A stretch of DNA of 64,000 nucleotides from Candidatus Regiella insecticola LSR1 (GTDB lineage Bacteria > Pseudomonadota > Gammaproteobacteria > Enterobacterales > Enterobacteriaceae). Positions within the stretch are counted from its first letter, which is position 1. Each line of letters starts with the position of its first letter. The stretch covers positions 150,150 through 214,149 of the forward strand of contig NZ_GL379591.1 of assembly GCF_000143625.1 (NCBI RefSeq), given 5' to 3'. The notes beneath the pieces are model-generated. The model saw only the letters and a program-made list of their open reading frames with translations, ran no database searches and had not been told where the DNA came from. Position numbers and translations under genes: made by a program. Positions 26,925 through 38,694 of the stretch are shown here, one piece after another.

Positions 26925-28658
26925 TGTCAGTGCTAATGATAAAAGGGCTCTTCCGCAAATAATGTTGTTGCTGAACGCTGTAGCTAACTGAGATATAAAT
27001 CATTTTCTGACTTTTTATCTATTGAAAATGATCATGCTCAAAAAATTACTCGCTCTCCCTCGAAAGTGGGGGATCGCCGATTATTCTTTCAGTGATCGGC
27101 GGGTTGAACTGTTGCTTCAACATCGCAAATATTCTGCGTGTTGCCCCAATGCAATATGAAAAGCCGCTGTCGTTACGGCTTTACTCACCGACGACTTCAG
27201 CATTTACCCTGTGGAGGAAAGACCCTGATACTCTGCTTTCGTCTTCAGCGATTTTGTTGCACCAACAGCAGATGTCCGCAACGAACGTTTCAGGAATCAA
27301 TATCGACACTGGCACCCCGATGGCAACGAAGTTCCAGGCAATTGGTAGAAATGACAACCCGTCTGGCTTATTCATTCGGGGTTAGAGTCAGTGGAGATAC
27401 ACTCATACGCAGAATAATGCGACTTCCGCTCTCGGAGCCTGAGCAACTTACCCATATTGGTGTGGATGACTGGGCATGGAGGAAAGGACATCACTATGGA
27501 ACGATTATTGTTGATCAGAGCACGCACCGGCCAGTCGCGTTACTTTCTGGTCGTTCTGCTACCTCTCTGGCGGAATGGCTGAAAACAAGACCGGAAATAA
27601 AAATAATTACTCGTGACAGGGCGGGCGCTTACGCTGATGTCGCCAAAACCGGTGCTTCACAGGCGATACAGATTGCTGATCGCTGGCATCTTATCCGCAA
27701 TGCGGGCGATCATTTTGAACGTTTTCTGAAACGTCACTGGGTCGCTGTGAAGGAAACCTACCACGCCATAAAAACCCAGGAGCTGTCTGCTTTGCAATCA
27801 GAGCCTATCATCACGGTTTCTCCACAGCAGGAGACAGTCACCCAGCAACAACGCCGTCTCTTGTTTGAGCATATCAGCGTACTAAAAAATAAAGGCATGG
27901 CACAAACAGAAATTGCGTTAACAGCCGGTATCAGTGACAAGACGGTTCGCCGATGGCTACAGACAGGCGGCCCTCCATTATGCGGTAAACGACCTCGTCC
28001 ACGTCAAGTCATTGGCTTCAATGAGCAAACCTGGCTCAGAGAACAAGGGAATAGCGGTTGTCATAATGCTGCGTTACTGTTCCGCAAACTGAAAACACGA
28101 GGCTATGTTGGGGGAAGCGCAACAGTCCGCTCCCTGGTAAGTCAGTGGCGGTATACTTCGGCAGAAGTACTCCAGTATCCGCCTATGCCAAGGCTAAAAC
28201 AGGTTATGCAATGGCTGACCTCTCCTTTAAATCTTGACAAGAGCGGAGCGGCGACATGGATTAAACGATTTGTCCAGCAGTTACTGACTTTGTGCCCAGG
28301 GCTTAATGTGGGCTGCAAACTGACACAAGGTTTCATCAGTCTGTTTTCTCCCAGCACTAAGATAAAAGAACGGAGCCGATTATTACGCCAGTGGCTGCAT
28401 GAGGCTACCCATTGCAAGTTGAGTGAGTACCAAAAAATGGCCAGCAGCCTTGAAATGGAGCTGGATGCCGTTGAAAATGCGCTGACTCATCGCTGGAGCA
28501 ATGGTGTGGTTGAAGGGCATGTGAACCGCCTAAAAATGCTAAAACGGCAGATGTATGGCCGAGCGGGGTTTGAACTACTGAGTCGACGGGTAATGAACAC
28601 GCTTTGCTGATTTACCAACATTATTTGCGGAAGAGCCCAATCTAAAGTAGCGTTGACA
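26925..28658 (+). mobile_element. ISL3-family element, near full length
   Basis: About 1.73 kb with long imperfect inverted ends: TGTCAGTGCTAATGAT.. at the left, and the reverse complement of ..AGCGTTGACA at the right; the inner GGGCTCTTCCGCAAATAATG is perfect in both. Flanks differ (NRPS relic at left, IS3 relic at right) with no target duplication, so the locus has been rearranged after insertion. Confidence 0.8.
27034..28610 (+). pseudogene. ISL3-family transposase with one-base deletion
   Basis: N-terminal MLKKLLALPRKWGIADYSF, zinc-finger region, HTH, and the DDE domain with HIGVDDWAWRKGHHYGTIIV, RDRAGAYADVA, DRWHLIRNA, and the end SNGVVEGHVNRLKMLKRQMY are all present. The frame breaks near 27140, where the sequence reads GCGTGTTGCCCCAATGC; the related copy at 41.7 kb has one base more there and reads YCPQCNMKSRC in frame. 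Downstream ~480 codons remain open (27138-28610). Inactive unless frameshifting compensates. Confidence 0.85.
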
Positions 28659-28988
28659 TCCCTTAACACCAGTAAAGCTGCGGTCTCCGCAAGCGCCTTT
28701 TCTTTTCTGGCGAGTTCTTTTTCAAGTTCACGGATCCTTTGTCTGTATTCTTTGACGATTTTATCAACTTTATGATTATTTGAGGTTTTCAGCTCATGTG
28801 CCTGGAGCGAAACTGTTCGCCATTCCTTAACCTGTTCAACAAACAATCCTTTATGCCGACAGTATTCGGCCAGCTCAATTTCAGACATCACTGCGCTTTC
28901 AATGACCACCGCAAAGCGCTGCTCGGGGGACCAACCTTCGTTATTCTTTAAAAACCGCTCATCTTCACATAATAGGCCATCATTCATT
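28659..28988 (-). pseudogene. IS3-family orfA fragment
   Basis: On the minus strand: EGWSPEQRFAVVIESAVMSE, IELAEYCRHKGLFVEQVKEW then KELARKEKALAETAALLVLR, the IS3-type orfA pattern with coiled-coil end. The 5' end is cut by the ISL2-type IS (28989) and the 3' end by the ISL3 element. No orfB is attached; an IS3 orfB tail occurs at 40906. Confidence 0.8.
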
Positions 28989-29899
28989 AGACCTCTTCGG
29001 AAACTAGCATTCATGAGGAATTTTGGTAAAACACTCCTGAACAAGGAGCCGCCATGAAATATGAAGTAATAAAAGTACTGGAAGAGGAAAAATTTCGTCG
29101 CTTAACGGGTGTTAAACGCAGTACATTTGAAAAGATGATAAAGATATTGAATGAAGCAGATAAGAGTAAGCAAGGGAAGGGAGGTCGGAAACCCAAGCGG
29201 GGTTTAGAAGAGCGCTTATTAATGGCACTGGAGTATATACGAGAATATCGCACTTATTTTCATGTCAGCCAAAGCTATGGCGTGAGTGAGAGCACATGCT
29301 ATGAAACGATTAAATGGATAGAGAATACACTAATAAAGCATCCTGATTTTGCCCTACCTGGACGCAAAGCTGTATTAAAAAGGGATAGGGAGTATGAGCT
29401 GGTTCTTATTGATGCCACAGAAACGCCGATTGAACGTCCCCAAAAAAACAAAAGCCGTTTTACTCAGGAAAAAAGAAACGACACACCTTAAAAACACAAG
29501 TGCTCGTTGATAAAAAAAGTAAAGCAGTCATCTGTACAAGCTTTACGAATGGGAGGCGCCATGATTTTAGGTTGTTTAAGGAGTCTGGTGTGCGAATACA
29601 TCCTGACATCAAAACAGTTACCGATACAGGTTACCAAGGGCTTGGCAAGATTCATTCAAACTCGGCGTTGCCTAAGAAAAAGACAAAGAAAAATCCCTTA
29701 ACAAAAGAAGATAAACGCAACAATCGTGCGTTATCAAGCCAGCGTGTATTAAACGAACATGTCATTGGTATGATTAAAAGATTTAAAATTGTATCAGACC
29801 GTTATCGAAACAGGCGAAAACGTTTTGGATTAAGATTTAATCTGATTGCTGCAATTTATAACATGGAAATTAGATAAATGATAGTTTCCGAAGAGGTCT
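28989..29899 (+). mobile_element. ISL2-type IS, copy 2, intact
   Basis: 911 bp, same terminal repeats as copy 1, flanked by ATT on both sides (28986-28988 and 29900-29902). One base shorter than copies 1 and 3 in the left non-coding end (CATTCATGAGGAATTTT against CATTCATATAAGAATTTT). It interrupts the IS3 orfA fragment. Confidence 0.92.
29054..29877 (+). CDS. ISL2-type transposase, -1 frameshifted (copy 2)
   Basis: Protein frames identical to copy 1. The slippery heptamer is at 29443-29449, and codons CAA-AAA-AAC are in the first frame as required. The first frame ends at 29491 and the second ends at 29877; the joined product is about 274 residues. Confidence 0.9.
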
Positions 29900-30042
29900 A
29901 TTAACTCGTTTCTCCATCTTGAAACAACCGAAGGGCTCACGTCTAGCTTCTTCGCTATTTGCCGGTGAGACCAATTATACGGAGGCTGAAGCCAGAGCAA
30001 CCCTTTTTGCTTGATATTGATAGGCACAGGATTTGCGGGCAT
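29900..30042 (-). pseudogene. Transposase N-terminal HTH scrap
   Basis: Minus-strand ORF MPANPVPINIKQKGLLWLQP then YNWSHRQIAKKLDVSPSVVS and RWRNELI: a helix-turn-helix of the kind at the start of IS21/IS30 transposases. It loses its frame at the ISL2-type IS border. The HTH resembles that at 31041 but is not the same gene. Confidence 0.5.
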
Positions 30043-30196
30043 AGTGTTCTCCTTAATATTAATAGGCGACAACTATGCTGACACTGGGGGTTATTGAGTG
30101 ATCTTCTTGATGATAATATGCAATAGAGAGGAAATATAATCATGATGGCGCCTTATCCGCTAAAAATAAGCGTTTTTAAATGCCAAAGGGGAATCG

Positions 30197-30841
30197 ATGA
30201 ACCTGACCTTTAGTTGGCGAACCCTGGTGGGACCGCTGTTACTTATTACCCTGATCACCCTCGCGATGACGATCCAATCTCAGTACCAGGAAAACCGGCA
30301 ACTGAAACGATCTAATCAAGCACTGCGTATTGAAAGGGACGCCGCGTGGGCGCAGCTAACCCACCATGAAAAGACAGGTGGCGCCGTGACCCTGGCCGCT
30401 AGAATGATAAATCACTTTGAAGGAGTGAGATATAAGCCCTATTTTGACGGTGGTGGCGTACTTTCTGTCTGTTATGGGCACACGGGAAACGATATTGCAC
30501 TCAATAAAACTTACACCCAAGCAGAATGCAACAAATGGCTTGATGAAGATTTACTGAAAGTAAAAAAACACGTTGATCCCCTTATTAAGGTAAAAATCTC
30601 TGCGCTGACTCAGGCGGCGATTTACTCTTTTGTTTATAACGTCGGCATTGGAAATTTTCGTCATTCAACGTTTTTAGAGAAGTTAAATGCCGGCGACAAA
30701 AAAGGCGCCTGTGAAGAGATGAAGAGGTGGGTTTATGCTAATGGTAAAAGATGGAAAGGGTTAATATTCCGTCGGGAAGTGGAGCGGATCCTCTGTTATG
30801 GCGACCTTATCGGTTTTGTTGCATCAGAGGTTGCAGTCTGA
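30197..30841 (+). CDS. Chimera of Rz-type spanin N-terminus and P21-type endolysin
   Basis: 214 residues. Residues 1-58 (one membrane span ~8-26, then a coiled-coil start) match the spanin at 42405 almost residue for residue. From residue ~60 the protein is a GH24 endolysin of the phage P21 R type: NHFEGVRYKPYFDGGGVLSV, CYGHTGNDI, LTQAAIYSFVYNVGIGNFR, KGACEEMKRWVYANGKRWKG. Catalytic E75 and D84 are present; the usual threonine is S90. P21 R carries its own signal-anchor; here the spanin membrane span replaces it, so export and tethering could still work. The ~70 bases upstream are also duplicated at 42.33-42.40 kb, indicating recombination between lysis genes. Confidence 0.82.
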   Translation: MNLTFSWRTLVGPLLLITLITLAMTIQSQYQENRQLKRSNQALRIERDAAWAQLTHHEKTGGAVTLAARMINHFEGVRYKPYFDGGGVLSVCYGHTGNDIALNKTYTQAECNKWLDEDLLKVKKHVDPLIKVKISALTQAAIYSFVYNVGIGNFRHSTFLEKLNAGDKKGACEEMKRWVYANGKRWKGLIFRREVERILCYGDLIGFVASEVAV

Positions 30842-31040
30842 GCCTTAGATAGTTTCTTGTTCTGGCTTAATGAACCCTACACAAAGCCAAAAAGAACAGT
30901 TTCAGGCGACAACTATGCTGACACAGGGGGATCGTCAAAATGTTATTGAGCGATCTCCATGAATATTATTAGTTCAGCTTGTCCTCTGTAGGTGTGTTTT
31001 TACCGTTATCCTGTCGTTTTATTGACGAGCAGGTAACCCC

Positions 31041-31297
31041 ATGTCGGCACTCCCTATATCGATGAGAAAACTAAAAGAACTACTTCGACTAAAATACCGT
31101 TGTCAACTCAGCCATCGTCAGATAGCAAAGAGTTTATCTATCTCACCCTCAGTGGTGTCTCGTTACCTCAATCAATCTGCCCAACTTGGTATCACCGATT
31201 ATCCGCTGGCGCCGGAGTGGAATGAGTCAAATTTACAGGCCGCTTTCAGACAAACCCCGATAAAAAAGAAAGAAAGCTCGCTGCCTGACTGGACACT
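31041..31297 (+). pseudogene. IS21-family istA N-terminal fragment
   Basis: MRKLKELLRLKYRCQLSHRQ then IAKSLSISPSVVSRYLNQSA and QLGITDYPLAPEWNES is the IstA start with its HTH. The gene is cut at about 31300 by IS110 sequence. A possible element end with GGCGACAACTATGCTGACAC lies at ~30906 and recurs at ~30065. Confidence 0.75.
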
Positions 31298-31322
31298 CAT
31301 TTGTCAGATACCGTCTTGCTTA

Positions 31323-32440
<1,118 letters not shown>

Positions 32441-32822
32441 GCATAAGCCATATGTCACCAACAAACGCCAGTAAAGTAGCACTTAATATTTCACCAATCC
32501 CGGGGATACTTTCCAATAACTGTTTGTTCTTTTTTAGCTCAGACGTCTCATTGATATGATTTTTAATCTTCTGTTTTATCTTGATTATTTGTTTTTCTAA
32601 TGCGCTAATACTTTCTGTCAGAGAAGGTTTGACTATTTCATCAGCAACCATTTTTCGATTACATTCCATCCGTTTCATTTCTTCTAAATGATTCAGACGG
32701 CGCACTAGAGCCGTAAGCTGGCGTTCACTCAACGGAGCAGGGAACCAAAGTTTTGGCGTATGGAGCGCACAATAACGCGATATCATCTTTGCATCCCCTT
32801 GGTTCGTTTTATTCCGATTCTT

Positions 32823-33685
32823 GCCAGCAACGCCGCGGCGCGGGCACCATGGATAAATAGCATTCACAGATAGGTATCCCCGCGTTTGCTTATCCCCAGT
32901 AACCGGATTTTTCCACCCGTTCGGGTCTGTTTCGGTACTAGGCCTACATAGGCAGCGAACTCACACCCTGATTTAAAGGCGGAGACCTCACCCATCGTGG
33001 CCATGGCCGCGGTAGCAATAATCGGCTCCACACCGGGGATTTCTAGCAACCTTTTACAGGTTTCATTCTGTTTCGCCATAGCTAACAGCTGTTTTTCAAT
33101 ACCCTCGATCTGAGCATCCAGGTCACCTGGTCGCTGGTGTTGTTCTTCCAGCATGGTCATAAGGTATGGAGTCAGTCGTGCCTTCAGGTGCTCCAGCGCC
33201 CATGGCAGAGATTTATCCAGTGAAGCCCGACCCTTACTTATTGTTTCGCCGAATTCCAGCAACATGCCATGCAGAGCATTAATCTGGGCGGTTCTAAATT
33301 TTACTAATTGGCGGCGTATTCTGTGCAGTGCCAGTACTGCCTGCTGTTCTTCGGTTTTTACTGCAATTGCCTCGCCGGGTTGTTGCACTGCGAGCCATAT
33401 AGCACGGGCATCCATCACATCATTCTTGTTACCTATCAGAAAGACTTTTACAAAACGAGCCTGAAGCAGGCGAACTTTATGCCCCTGCTTTTCCAGTTCA
33501 TGGGCTCAGTGCTGGGAACCACCACACGCTTCCATCCCTATCAGGCAGGGCGCCCGGTTACTGAAAAACGCTAAAAAGGCCTGGCGACGGAGCGGCTTGT
33601 CAACTACCTCACCATTGTGCTCGTCGATAAAGTGGAGCTGAATCACATGTTTTGCGATATCTACGCCAACCGGTGTATATTTCAT
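32823..33685 (-). pseudogene. IS110-family transposase with internal stop
   Basis: Starts MKYTPVGVDIAKHVIQLHFI (RuvC-like DEDD domain, first Asp in GVDIAK), continues PCLIGMEACGGSQH, then a TGA where relatives have TGG (33506-33508), then AHELEKQGHKVRLLQARFVK. The C-terminal serine-recombinase-like segment is LLEIPGVEPIIATAAMATMG, EFAAYVGLVPKQ and GKIRLLGISKRGD. A frameshift near 32865 alters the end. A right-end block (33690-33830) is shared with 45025-45150. Confidence 0.8.
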
Positions 33686-33831
33686 TTTGTGGATCCTCCA
33701 GTTTCTGAGAGCACTGTGCATCCCGTATGGGCACAATGATGCCGAAAATCTGTGAGGAGCCACACCTCACTTTTCAGTCTCGAGCCCTTGGTTAAGTGGT
33801 TGGGATGCGTTCATATAAACGCCCTGGGAAC

Positions 33832-35175
33832 AGTCACTATTAGCAATATCCCTTCAGCATTGAGCCTTGTCCCCAGCAAACTGCCCACGCGGCCATAACC
33901 CACTAATACAGCCTGGTTGCATAAGTTAAGGGAAATCTGTTTTTTTTTTCTTCAACGGTCTCTTCTAAAATTTGGTCTTTCGTTGTTTCCGTATTACGCA
34001 AATAGCGCTCAAATAGACTAAAGAGTAGTGGATTGAGCATAATGGAAAGGATCGAACTGGCCAGTACCAGATTTCGACCATATTCAGACAATAAACCGAG
34101 AGAGCCCCCTAATCCTGCTAAAATAAATGCGAACTCACCAATTTGCGCTAAACTCGCCGAAATCGTTAGGGCTGTGCGTTTTGAGTGACCAAATAAACGA
34201 ACAAGTATAAATGCTACAATTGATTTTCCAAATACGATAATACTCAACGCAGCAATAATCGCTAAGGGTTCACGCACTAAGATTACCGGGTCAAGTAGCA
34301 TGCCAACCGAGACAAAAAATAATACGGCGAAGGCATCACGTAGCGGTAAGGTGTCCTGAGCGGCTCGGTGGCTAAGTTCAGATTCATTCAATACCATACC
34401 AGCAAAGAAGGCACCCAACGCGAAGGAGACATCAAACAGGCCTACTGCGCCATAGGCAATGCCTAGCGCAAGCACCAACACAGCCAGTGGTGAACAGTTC
34501 ACGTGAGCCGGTGCACGCAGTTTTTTAGCCAAGATCCAAGGAACCAGGCGGCGGCCAACAACTATCATTAATGTGATAAAAGCGATGACCTTACCGATGG
34601 TAATAGCCAATTCGGTAAGTAATTGCTGGGTACTGCTATTTTCGTTCCCTAAGACACCTGAAAAAGCAGGCAGTAGTACTAACGTTAGCACCATAACCAA
34701 AATCTTCTACGATTAACCAACCAATAGCTATTTGCCCACGTTGGCTATCAATCAGTTGCCGTTCTTCCAAAGCGCGTAATAAGACTACTGTGCTGGCCGT
34801 CGATAAACATAAGCCGAATACCAGCCCGGTCACATGATCCCAACCTAATAAATGCGACAGACCGATCCCCAACAGGGTAGCGACAATAATTTGAGCGATG
34901 GCGCCGGGAATGGCGATAGATTTTACTGCCAGGAGATCGTTAAGAGAAAAATGGAGCCCAACGCCAAACATTAACAAAATCACACCAATATCTGCCAGTT
35001 CTGGCGCTAACGAGAGATCAGCAATGAAACCTGGCGTGAAAGGTCCAACCAAGACCCCTGCGGTAAGGTACCCTACCAGGGGTGAAATGCGCAGGCGATG
35101 AGCCAGTGTTCCTAAGAAAAAGGCGACCACCAGGCCGCCAACTATCGTGGTGATTAATGGGGTTGAGTTGTGCAT
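33832..35175 (-). pseudogene. ybaL: YbaL-type CPA2 cation/proton antiporter, frameshifted and truncated
   Basis: Minus strand. The start MHNSTPLITTIVGGLVVAFF and the blocks LRISPLVGYLTAGVLVGPFT, LLMFGVGLHFSL and GLCLSTASTVVLLRALEERQ match E. coli YbaL closely. A one-base insertion near 34690 (IVEDF.GYG instead of IVEDLVMVLTL) shifts the frame; the rest is open to about 33903, and a second shift leads into QAVLVGYGRVGSLLGTRL, the first residues of the TrkA-N domain. There IS110 end sequence cuts it. The regulatory NAD-binding domain is therefore missing. Confidence 0.9.
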
Positions 35176-35289
35176 CCAGATTCCTCTGCCTTGTCATGAC
35201 CAGGTACCGAAAGTGTCTCCAGCTAGATAGGTCACATAAGCTTTGATATGAAGTGAAGTTGTCAGGTTGTGTGATTCATAGACATCGTT

Positions 35290-36115
35290 TCACTTTTTGA
35301 AGAGCAAGATCGAGCTTGTAATTTTGCTCCTGAATGCGTTCCTGTTCTGGACAGTAATTAGCAATAACCTCGTCTGAGAACGGAGTCTGATCAGAGAGTT
35401 CAAAATAGCGCTCCATCGGCGTTTTTCCGTTATGGGCGCTATGAGAACGTTGTCAGTTATAATAATGCTGCCATTCTGCTAACAGGTCATCCAAGTTGCT
35501 GGCTGTAAGATCCACCGTGGCGTAGAACTCTGCTTTGTCTGTTTTTTGGGAACGCTCAACTTTGCCATTAAGGTGCGGGGATGCCGGTTTGTTCGGACGG
35601 AATTTAATCCCATATTTTTTTAGTTTTTCCTGTGCTTTAATGGCAAAAAATTCTCTTCCCCTATCAGTTTGAATACGTTGTATTGGGAAAGGCATTTCCT
35701 CTACAACGCAATCTATAAAATCCAGCGGGTTTACCGCAGTACGACGGTGATAAAGCCTTAAAACTCTGTAACGAGTACAGTCATCAATGGCCGTGTACTA
35801 GTATAAACCAGAACCGATTTCGTAGGTACCCACCTGGAACCCCATCACCTAGAACAGGACGTTCATCGCGAATGAAGTCAGCTTTACGTCGAAATTTCAC
35901 GACAGGTTTAACTTGATTTGTAGTAGCTCAAACTTAACCCACCCTCCCCCGCTCCTGATATCTACGCCACCATTTGCGTAATGTGGTGGGGCGCGAAATT
36001 CCGCAACGACGTCATAGTAGCATTTATACTTGTCTACCCCCGCATCACCTAATGTCTCATAGTGTTCTATCCACTGCAGTCGTTGCGGAATTTCTCTGTT
36101 CATAACGATTATTAT
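35290..36115 (-). pseudogene. IS481-family transposase remnant
   Basis: Minus strand. N-terminal MNREIPQRLQWIEHYETLGD; later the integrase core QTDRGREFFAIKAQEKLKKY and NKPASPHLNGKVERSQKTDK (D and E of the DDE triad). There is a frameshift near 36010 and a stop at 35453-35455, beyond which HSAHNGKTPMERYFELSDQ continues. Related end sequences recur at 41161-41340. Confidence 0.8.
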
Positions 36116-36198
36116 AGTGAAACGATGTCCATGAATCACACAGATAATGTCGTGATTTGATCACCTCGCCATTGTTCGACCCTACCTGTGAGAGGGAT

Positions 36199-36214
36199 GA
36201 GGCGTTAACGCCTC
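36199..36214. promoter_or_regulatory. Perfect 16-bp palindrome
   Basis: GAGGCGTTAACGCCTC is a perfect palindrome between the IS481 relic and ISL2-type copy 3. It could be an operator or a stem without loop; no adjacent intact gene explains it. Confidence 0.4.
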
Positions 36215-36242
36215 GCCCTACTCGATATGTGAATATTACATT

Positions 36243-37154
36243 AGACCTCTTCGGAAACTAGCATTCATATAAGAATTTTGGTAAAACACTCCTGAACAAG
36301 GAGCCGCCATGAAATATGAAGTAATAAAAGTACTGGAAGAGGAAAAATTTCGTCGCTTAACGGGTGTTAAACGCAGTACATTTGAAAAGATGATAAAGAT
36401 ATTGAATGAAGCAGATAAGAGTAAGCAAGGGAAGGGAGGTCGGAAACCCAAGCGGGGTTTAGAAGAGCGCTTATTAATGGCACTGGAGTATATACGAGAA
36501 TATCGCACTTATTTTCATGTCAGCCAAAGCTATGGCGTGAGTGAGAGCACATGCTATGAAACGATTAAATGGATAGAGAATACGCTAATAAAGCATCCTG
36601 ATTTTGCCCTACCTGGACGCAAAGCTGTATTAAAAAGGGATAGGGAGTATGAGCTGGTTCTTATTGATGCCACAGAAACGCCGATTGAACGTCCCCAAAA
36701 AAACAAAAGCCGTTTTACTCAGGAAAAAAGAAACGACACACCTTAAAAACACAAGTGCTCGTTGATAAAAAAAGTAAAGCAGTCATCTGTACAAGCTTTA
36801 CGAATGGGAGGCGCCATGATTTTAGGTTGTTTAAGGAGTCTGGTGTGCGAATACATCCTGACATCAAAACAGTTACCGATACAGGTTACCAAGGGCTTGG
36901 CAAGATTCATTCAAACTCGGCGTTGCCTAAGAAAAAGACAAAGAAAAATCCCTTAACAAAAGAAGATAAACGCAACAATCGTGCGTTATCAAGCCAGCGT
37001 GTATTAAACGAACATGTCATTGGTATGATTAAAAGATTTAAAATTGTATCAGACCGTTATCGAAACAGGCGAAAACGTTTTGGATTAAGATTTAATCTGA
37101 TTGCTGCAATTTATAATATGGAAATTAGATAAATGATAGTTTCCGAAGAGGTCT
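36243..37154 (+). mobile_element. ISL2-type IS, copy 3, intact
   Basis: 912 bp flanked by ATT on both sides (36240-36242 and 37155-37157). Non-coding left end is of the longer type, as in copy 1. Confidence 0.92.
36309..37132 (+). CDS. ISL2-type transposase, -1 frameshifted (copy 3)
   Basis: Same two frames; slippery heptamer at 36698-36704. Only silent differences from copy 2 were noticed (for example ACGCTA against ACACTA). Confidence 0.9.
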
Positions 37155-37252
37155 ATTGTCTGTACTTGTAAAAAAGTTAACCCAGCTTCCGCTAATAAGC
37201 GACTTTTATTGGCTTGCCCATGTCAATGGGTCATGCCGTCTCAGCTCCCTGC

Positions 37253-38158
37253 CTAGGCCAAGCTGTCAAGTTCTTCGTCAGACAGTCCAGTGCATCTTTT
37301 AATGACAGCCCGATCTAGTCCGTCACCGAGAAGCTGTCTGGCAATTTCAAATTTAGTTTCCTTGCTTCCCTGTTGTATGCCCTGTTGTATACCTTGTTGT
37401 ATGCCCTGTTGTATACCTTTTTCAGTTGCGTCGTCTATTTTTTGTGCAAGTATGGCTGCTTCATCACGAACTCGCTTAAGCTCTCGTTCGTAATTCATCA
37501 GCTCAGATTCTGTCCAATAAAAACGGTCTAATTGCTCATAGGCATCTTCTATGATAGTGTCTTTGCCGATCAAGTGTTTAAGGCATTCAGGTTCTGTCTC
37601 CGCCGCATATTTGAAAAAGTAACACCACTTTTCTGTTATTGATTCAAGATCTTTCGGGTTGCTCTTCTTAAACTTAGGTAATTCTATAAACGTGAAGGAA
37701 AAATCTTTTAAATCATGCTCGCCACTGTCACGATCAAGAATAATGTGATCTGATTTATACTGAGTCTTCTCCGGAAACAAGGTACAATCTGCAATAGCAA
37801 TAAAGATAATCTCTTTCAGGTTCTGATATTCGTCACCCCTGTTTGCCTGTTGAGAGTAGGCTTTCGCCGCATAATATTGCGCCCGTTTTTCAAATCCTTT
37901 CGTCTTGGCAACCTGCATTTCGATAATGTATCGTACCCCCTCATCATCTTGGCAGAGTACATCAACGATGCTTTGCTTTTTAGCGGCGATATCGGGGTCT
38001 TGTATCGTACTTAAAAAAGTAACAGAGGTTATCTGTTTGCTACCGGAAAACCCTAAAATATCATTTAAGAAATGCATAAGAATATCTTTGTTCTTTTCGG
38101 TGCCGAAAATTTTTCGGAAGGCTACATCATTCTTGGGGTCAAGGTATTTGGATAACAT
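37253..38158 (-). CDS. Rpn-family recombination-promoting nuclease / PD-(D/E)XK transposase-like protein
   Basis: About 301 residues from the ATG at 38158, chosen because GGAGAA stands 8 bases upstream; an in-frame ATG at 38182 would add eight residues. The start MLSKYLDPKNDVAFRKIFGT and the nuclease core SIVDVLCQDDEGVRYIIEMQ (D, E-x-Q) followed by RAQYYAAKAYSQQ are typical of the Rpn/PDDEXK_2 family, which cut DNA and promote RecA-independent exchange. Four perfect-looking GIQQ units (residues ~260-275) come from a 12-bp tandem repeat near the C-terminus. No frame damage, which is notable among these neighbours. Confidence 0.88.
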   Translation of the reverse strand: MLSKYLDPKNDVAFRKIFGTEKNKDILMHFLNDILGFSGSKQITSVTFLSTIQDPDIAAKKQSIVDVLCQDDEGVRYIIEMQVAKTKGFEKRAQYYAAKAYSQQANRGDEYQNLKEIIFIAIADCTLFPEKTQYKSDHIILDRDSGEHDLKDFSFTFIELPKFKKSNPKDLESITEKWCYFFKYAAETEPECLKHLIGKDTIIEDAYEQLDRFYWTESELMNYERELKRVRDEAAILAQKIDDATEKGIQQGIQQGIQQGIQQGSKETKFEIARQLLGDGLDRAVIKRCTGLSDEELDSLA

Positions 38159-38213
38159 AGTTAAATTTCTCCTAAAGTGCACCCGCGTTCTATCATATTG
38201 AAGATGATTGGGC

Positions 38214-38324
38214 TTAGCGTACGTTTTCGTTCCATTGGACAGTGAATCCCTGCTTTGCCTTCTCTTTACTTGCTCTGAGGGCAGAGTATTCAGAAAATCT
38301 TCTTATTCTTGCTTTTTTAGCCAT
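38214..38324 (-). CDS. Possible 36-residue basic peptide
   Basis: MAKKARIRRFSEYSALRASK then EKAKQGFTVQWNENVR. An in-frame stop lies just upstream, so the start is bounded, but no clear RBS is seen. It lies between the Rpn gene and the hns-like relic on the same strand. May be chance. Confidence 0.3.
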   Translation of the reverse strand: MAKKARIRRFSEYSALRASKEKAKQGFTVQWNENVR

Positions 38325-38361
38325 CGAATACCAGTCTATGCCGGATCCTTCTCTTTTTTGT

Positions 38362-38691
38362 TCAATCAATTCTTGCAGAAATCAAAAACGCATCAAGGCT
38401 GCGTCCGGCTTTCAGGGCTTCTTCAATAAGCTTTGGCTGGCGCCCTTGCCCTGTCTATGTTTTTGTTTCACCATTCTCGACAAATTCGTATTTGGCGGGA
38501 GCTGCTAGTTTTTTTCTGCGCTTCTTGTTGATTGTTACCGCTGAGCCTAACAGATCTTCAGCGGTGAAACCTTCTTTTTCGATAAGCTGCAAAAGCTTCT
38601 GGCGTTTTTCCTCTCGCGCCGCACGTTCTGCCGCTTCTTTTTCTGCATCGGCGCGGCTCTCTTCAATCACTGCGCCCAGCTTTAGTAGCAC
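38362..38691 (-). pseudogene. H-NS/StpA-like protein, N-terminus lost and stop in DNA-binding domain
   Basis: Minus strand: a charged oligomerisation helix (KLGAVIEESRADAEKEAAER), linker (EGFTAEDLLGSAVTINKKRR), then AAPAKYEFVENGETKT*TGQGRQPK to SLDAFLI. The stop TAG stands where H-NS proteins have tryptophan before TGQGR. The first ~30 residues are replaced at 38691 by a transposase fragment. An AT-binding silencer would be plausible for a genome with much foreign DNA, but this copy is dead. Confidence 0.85.
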
Positions 38692-38694
38692 GAT

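Noticed and set aside
26925..28658. Target-site duplication for the ISL3 element
   Set aside because: The 8 bases on each side do not match; flanking genes also differ, so no clean insertion can be claimed.
29441..29491. Frameshift in the ISL2-type transposase read as a pseudogene
   Set aside because: All five copies share it, the slippery heptamer is in the right phase, and only the -1 reading gives the conserved protein.
35205..35240. Possible ybaL promoter region
   Set aside because: The sequence from ~35205 upstream matches the end of the IS481-type element, so the native promoter has been replaced.
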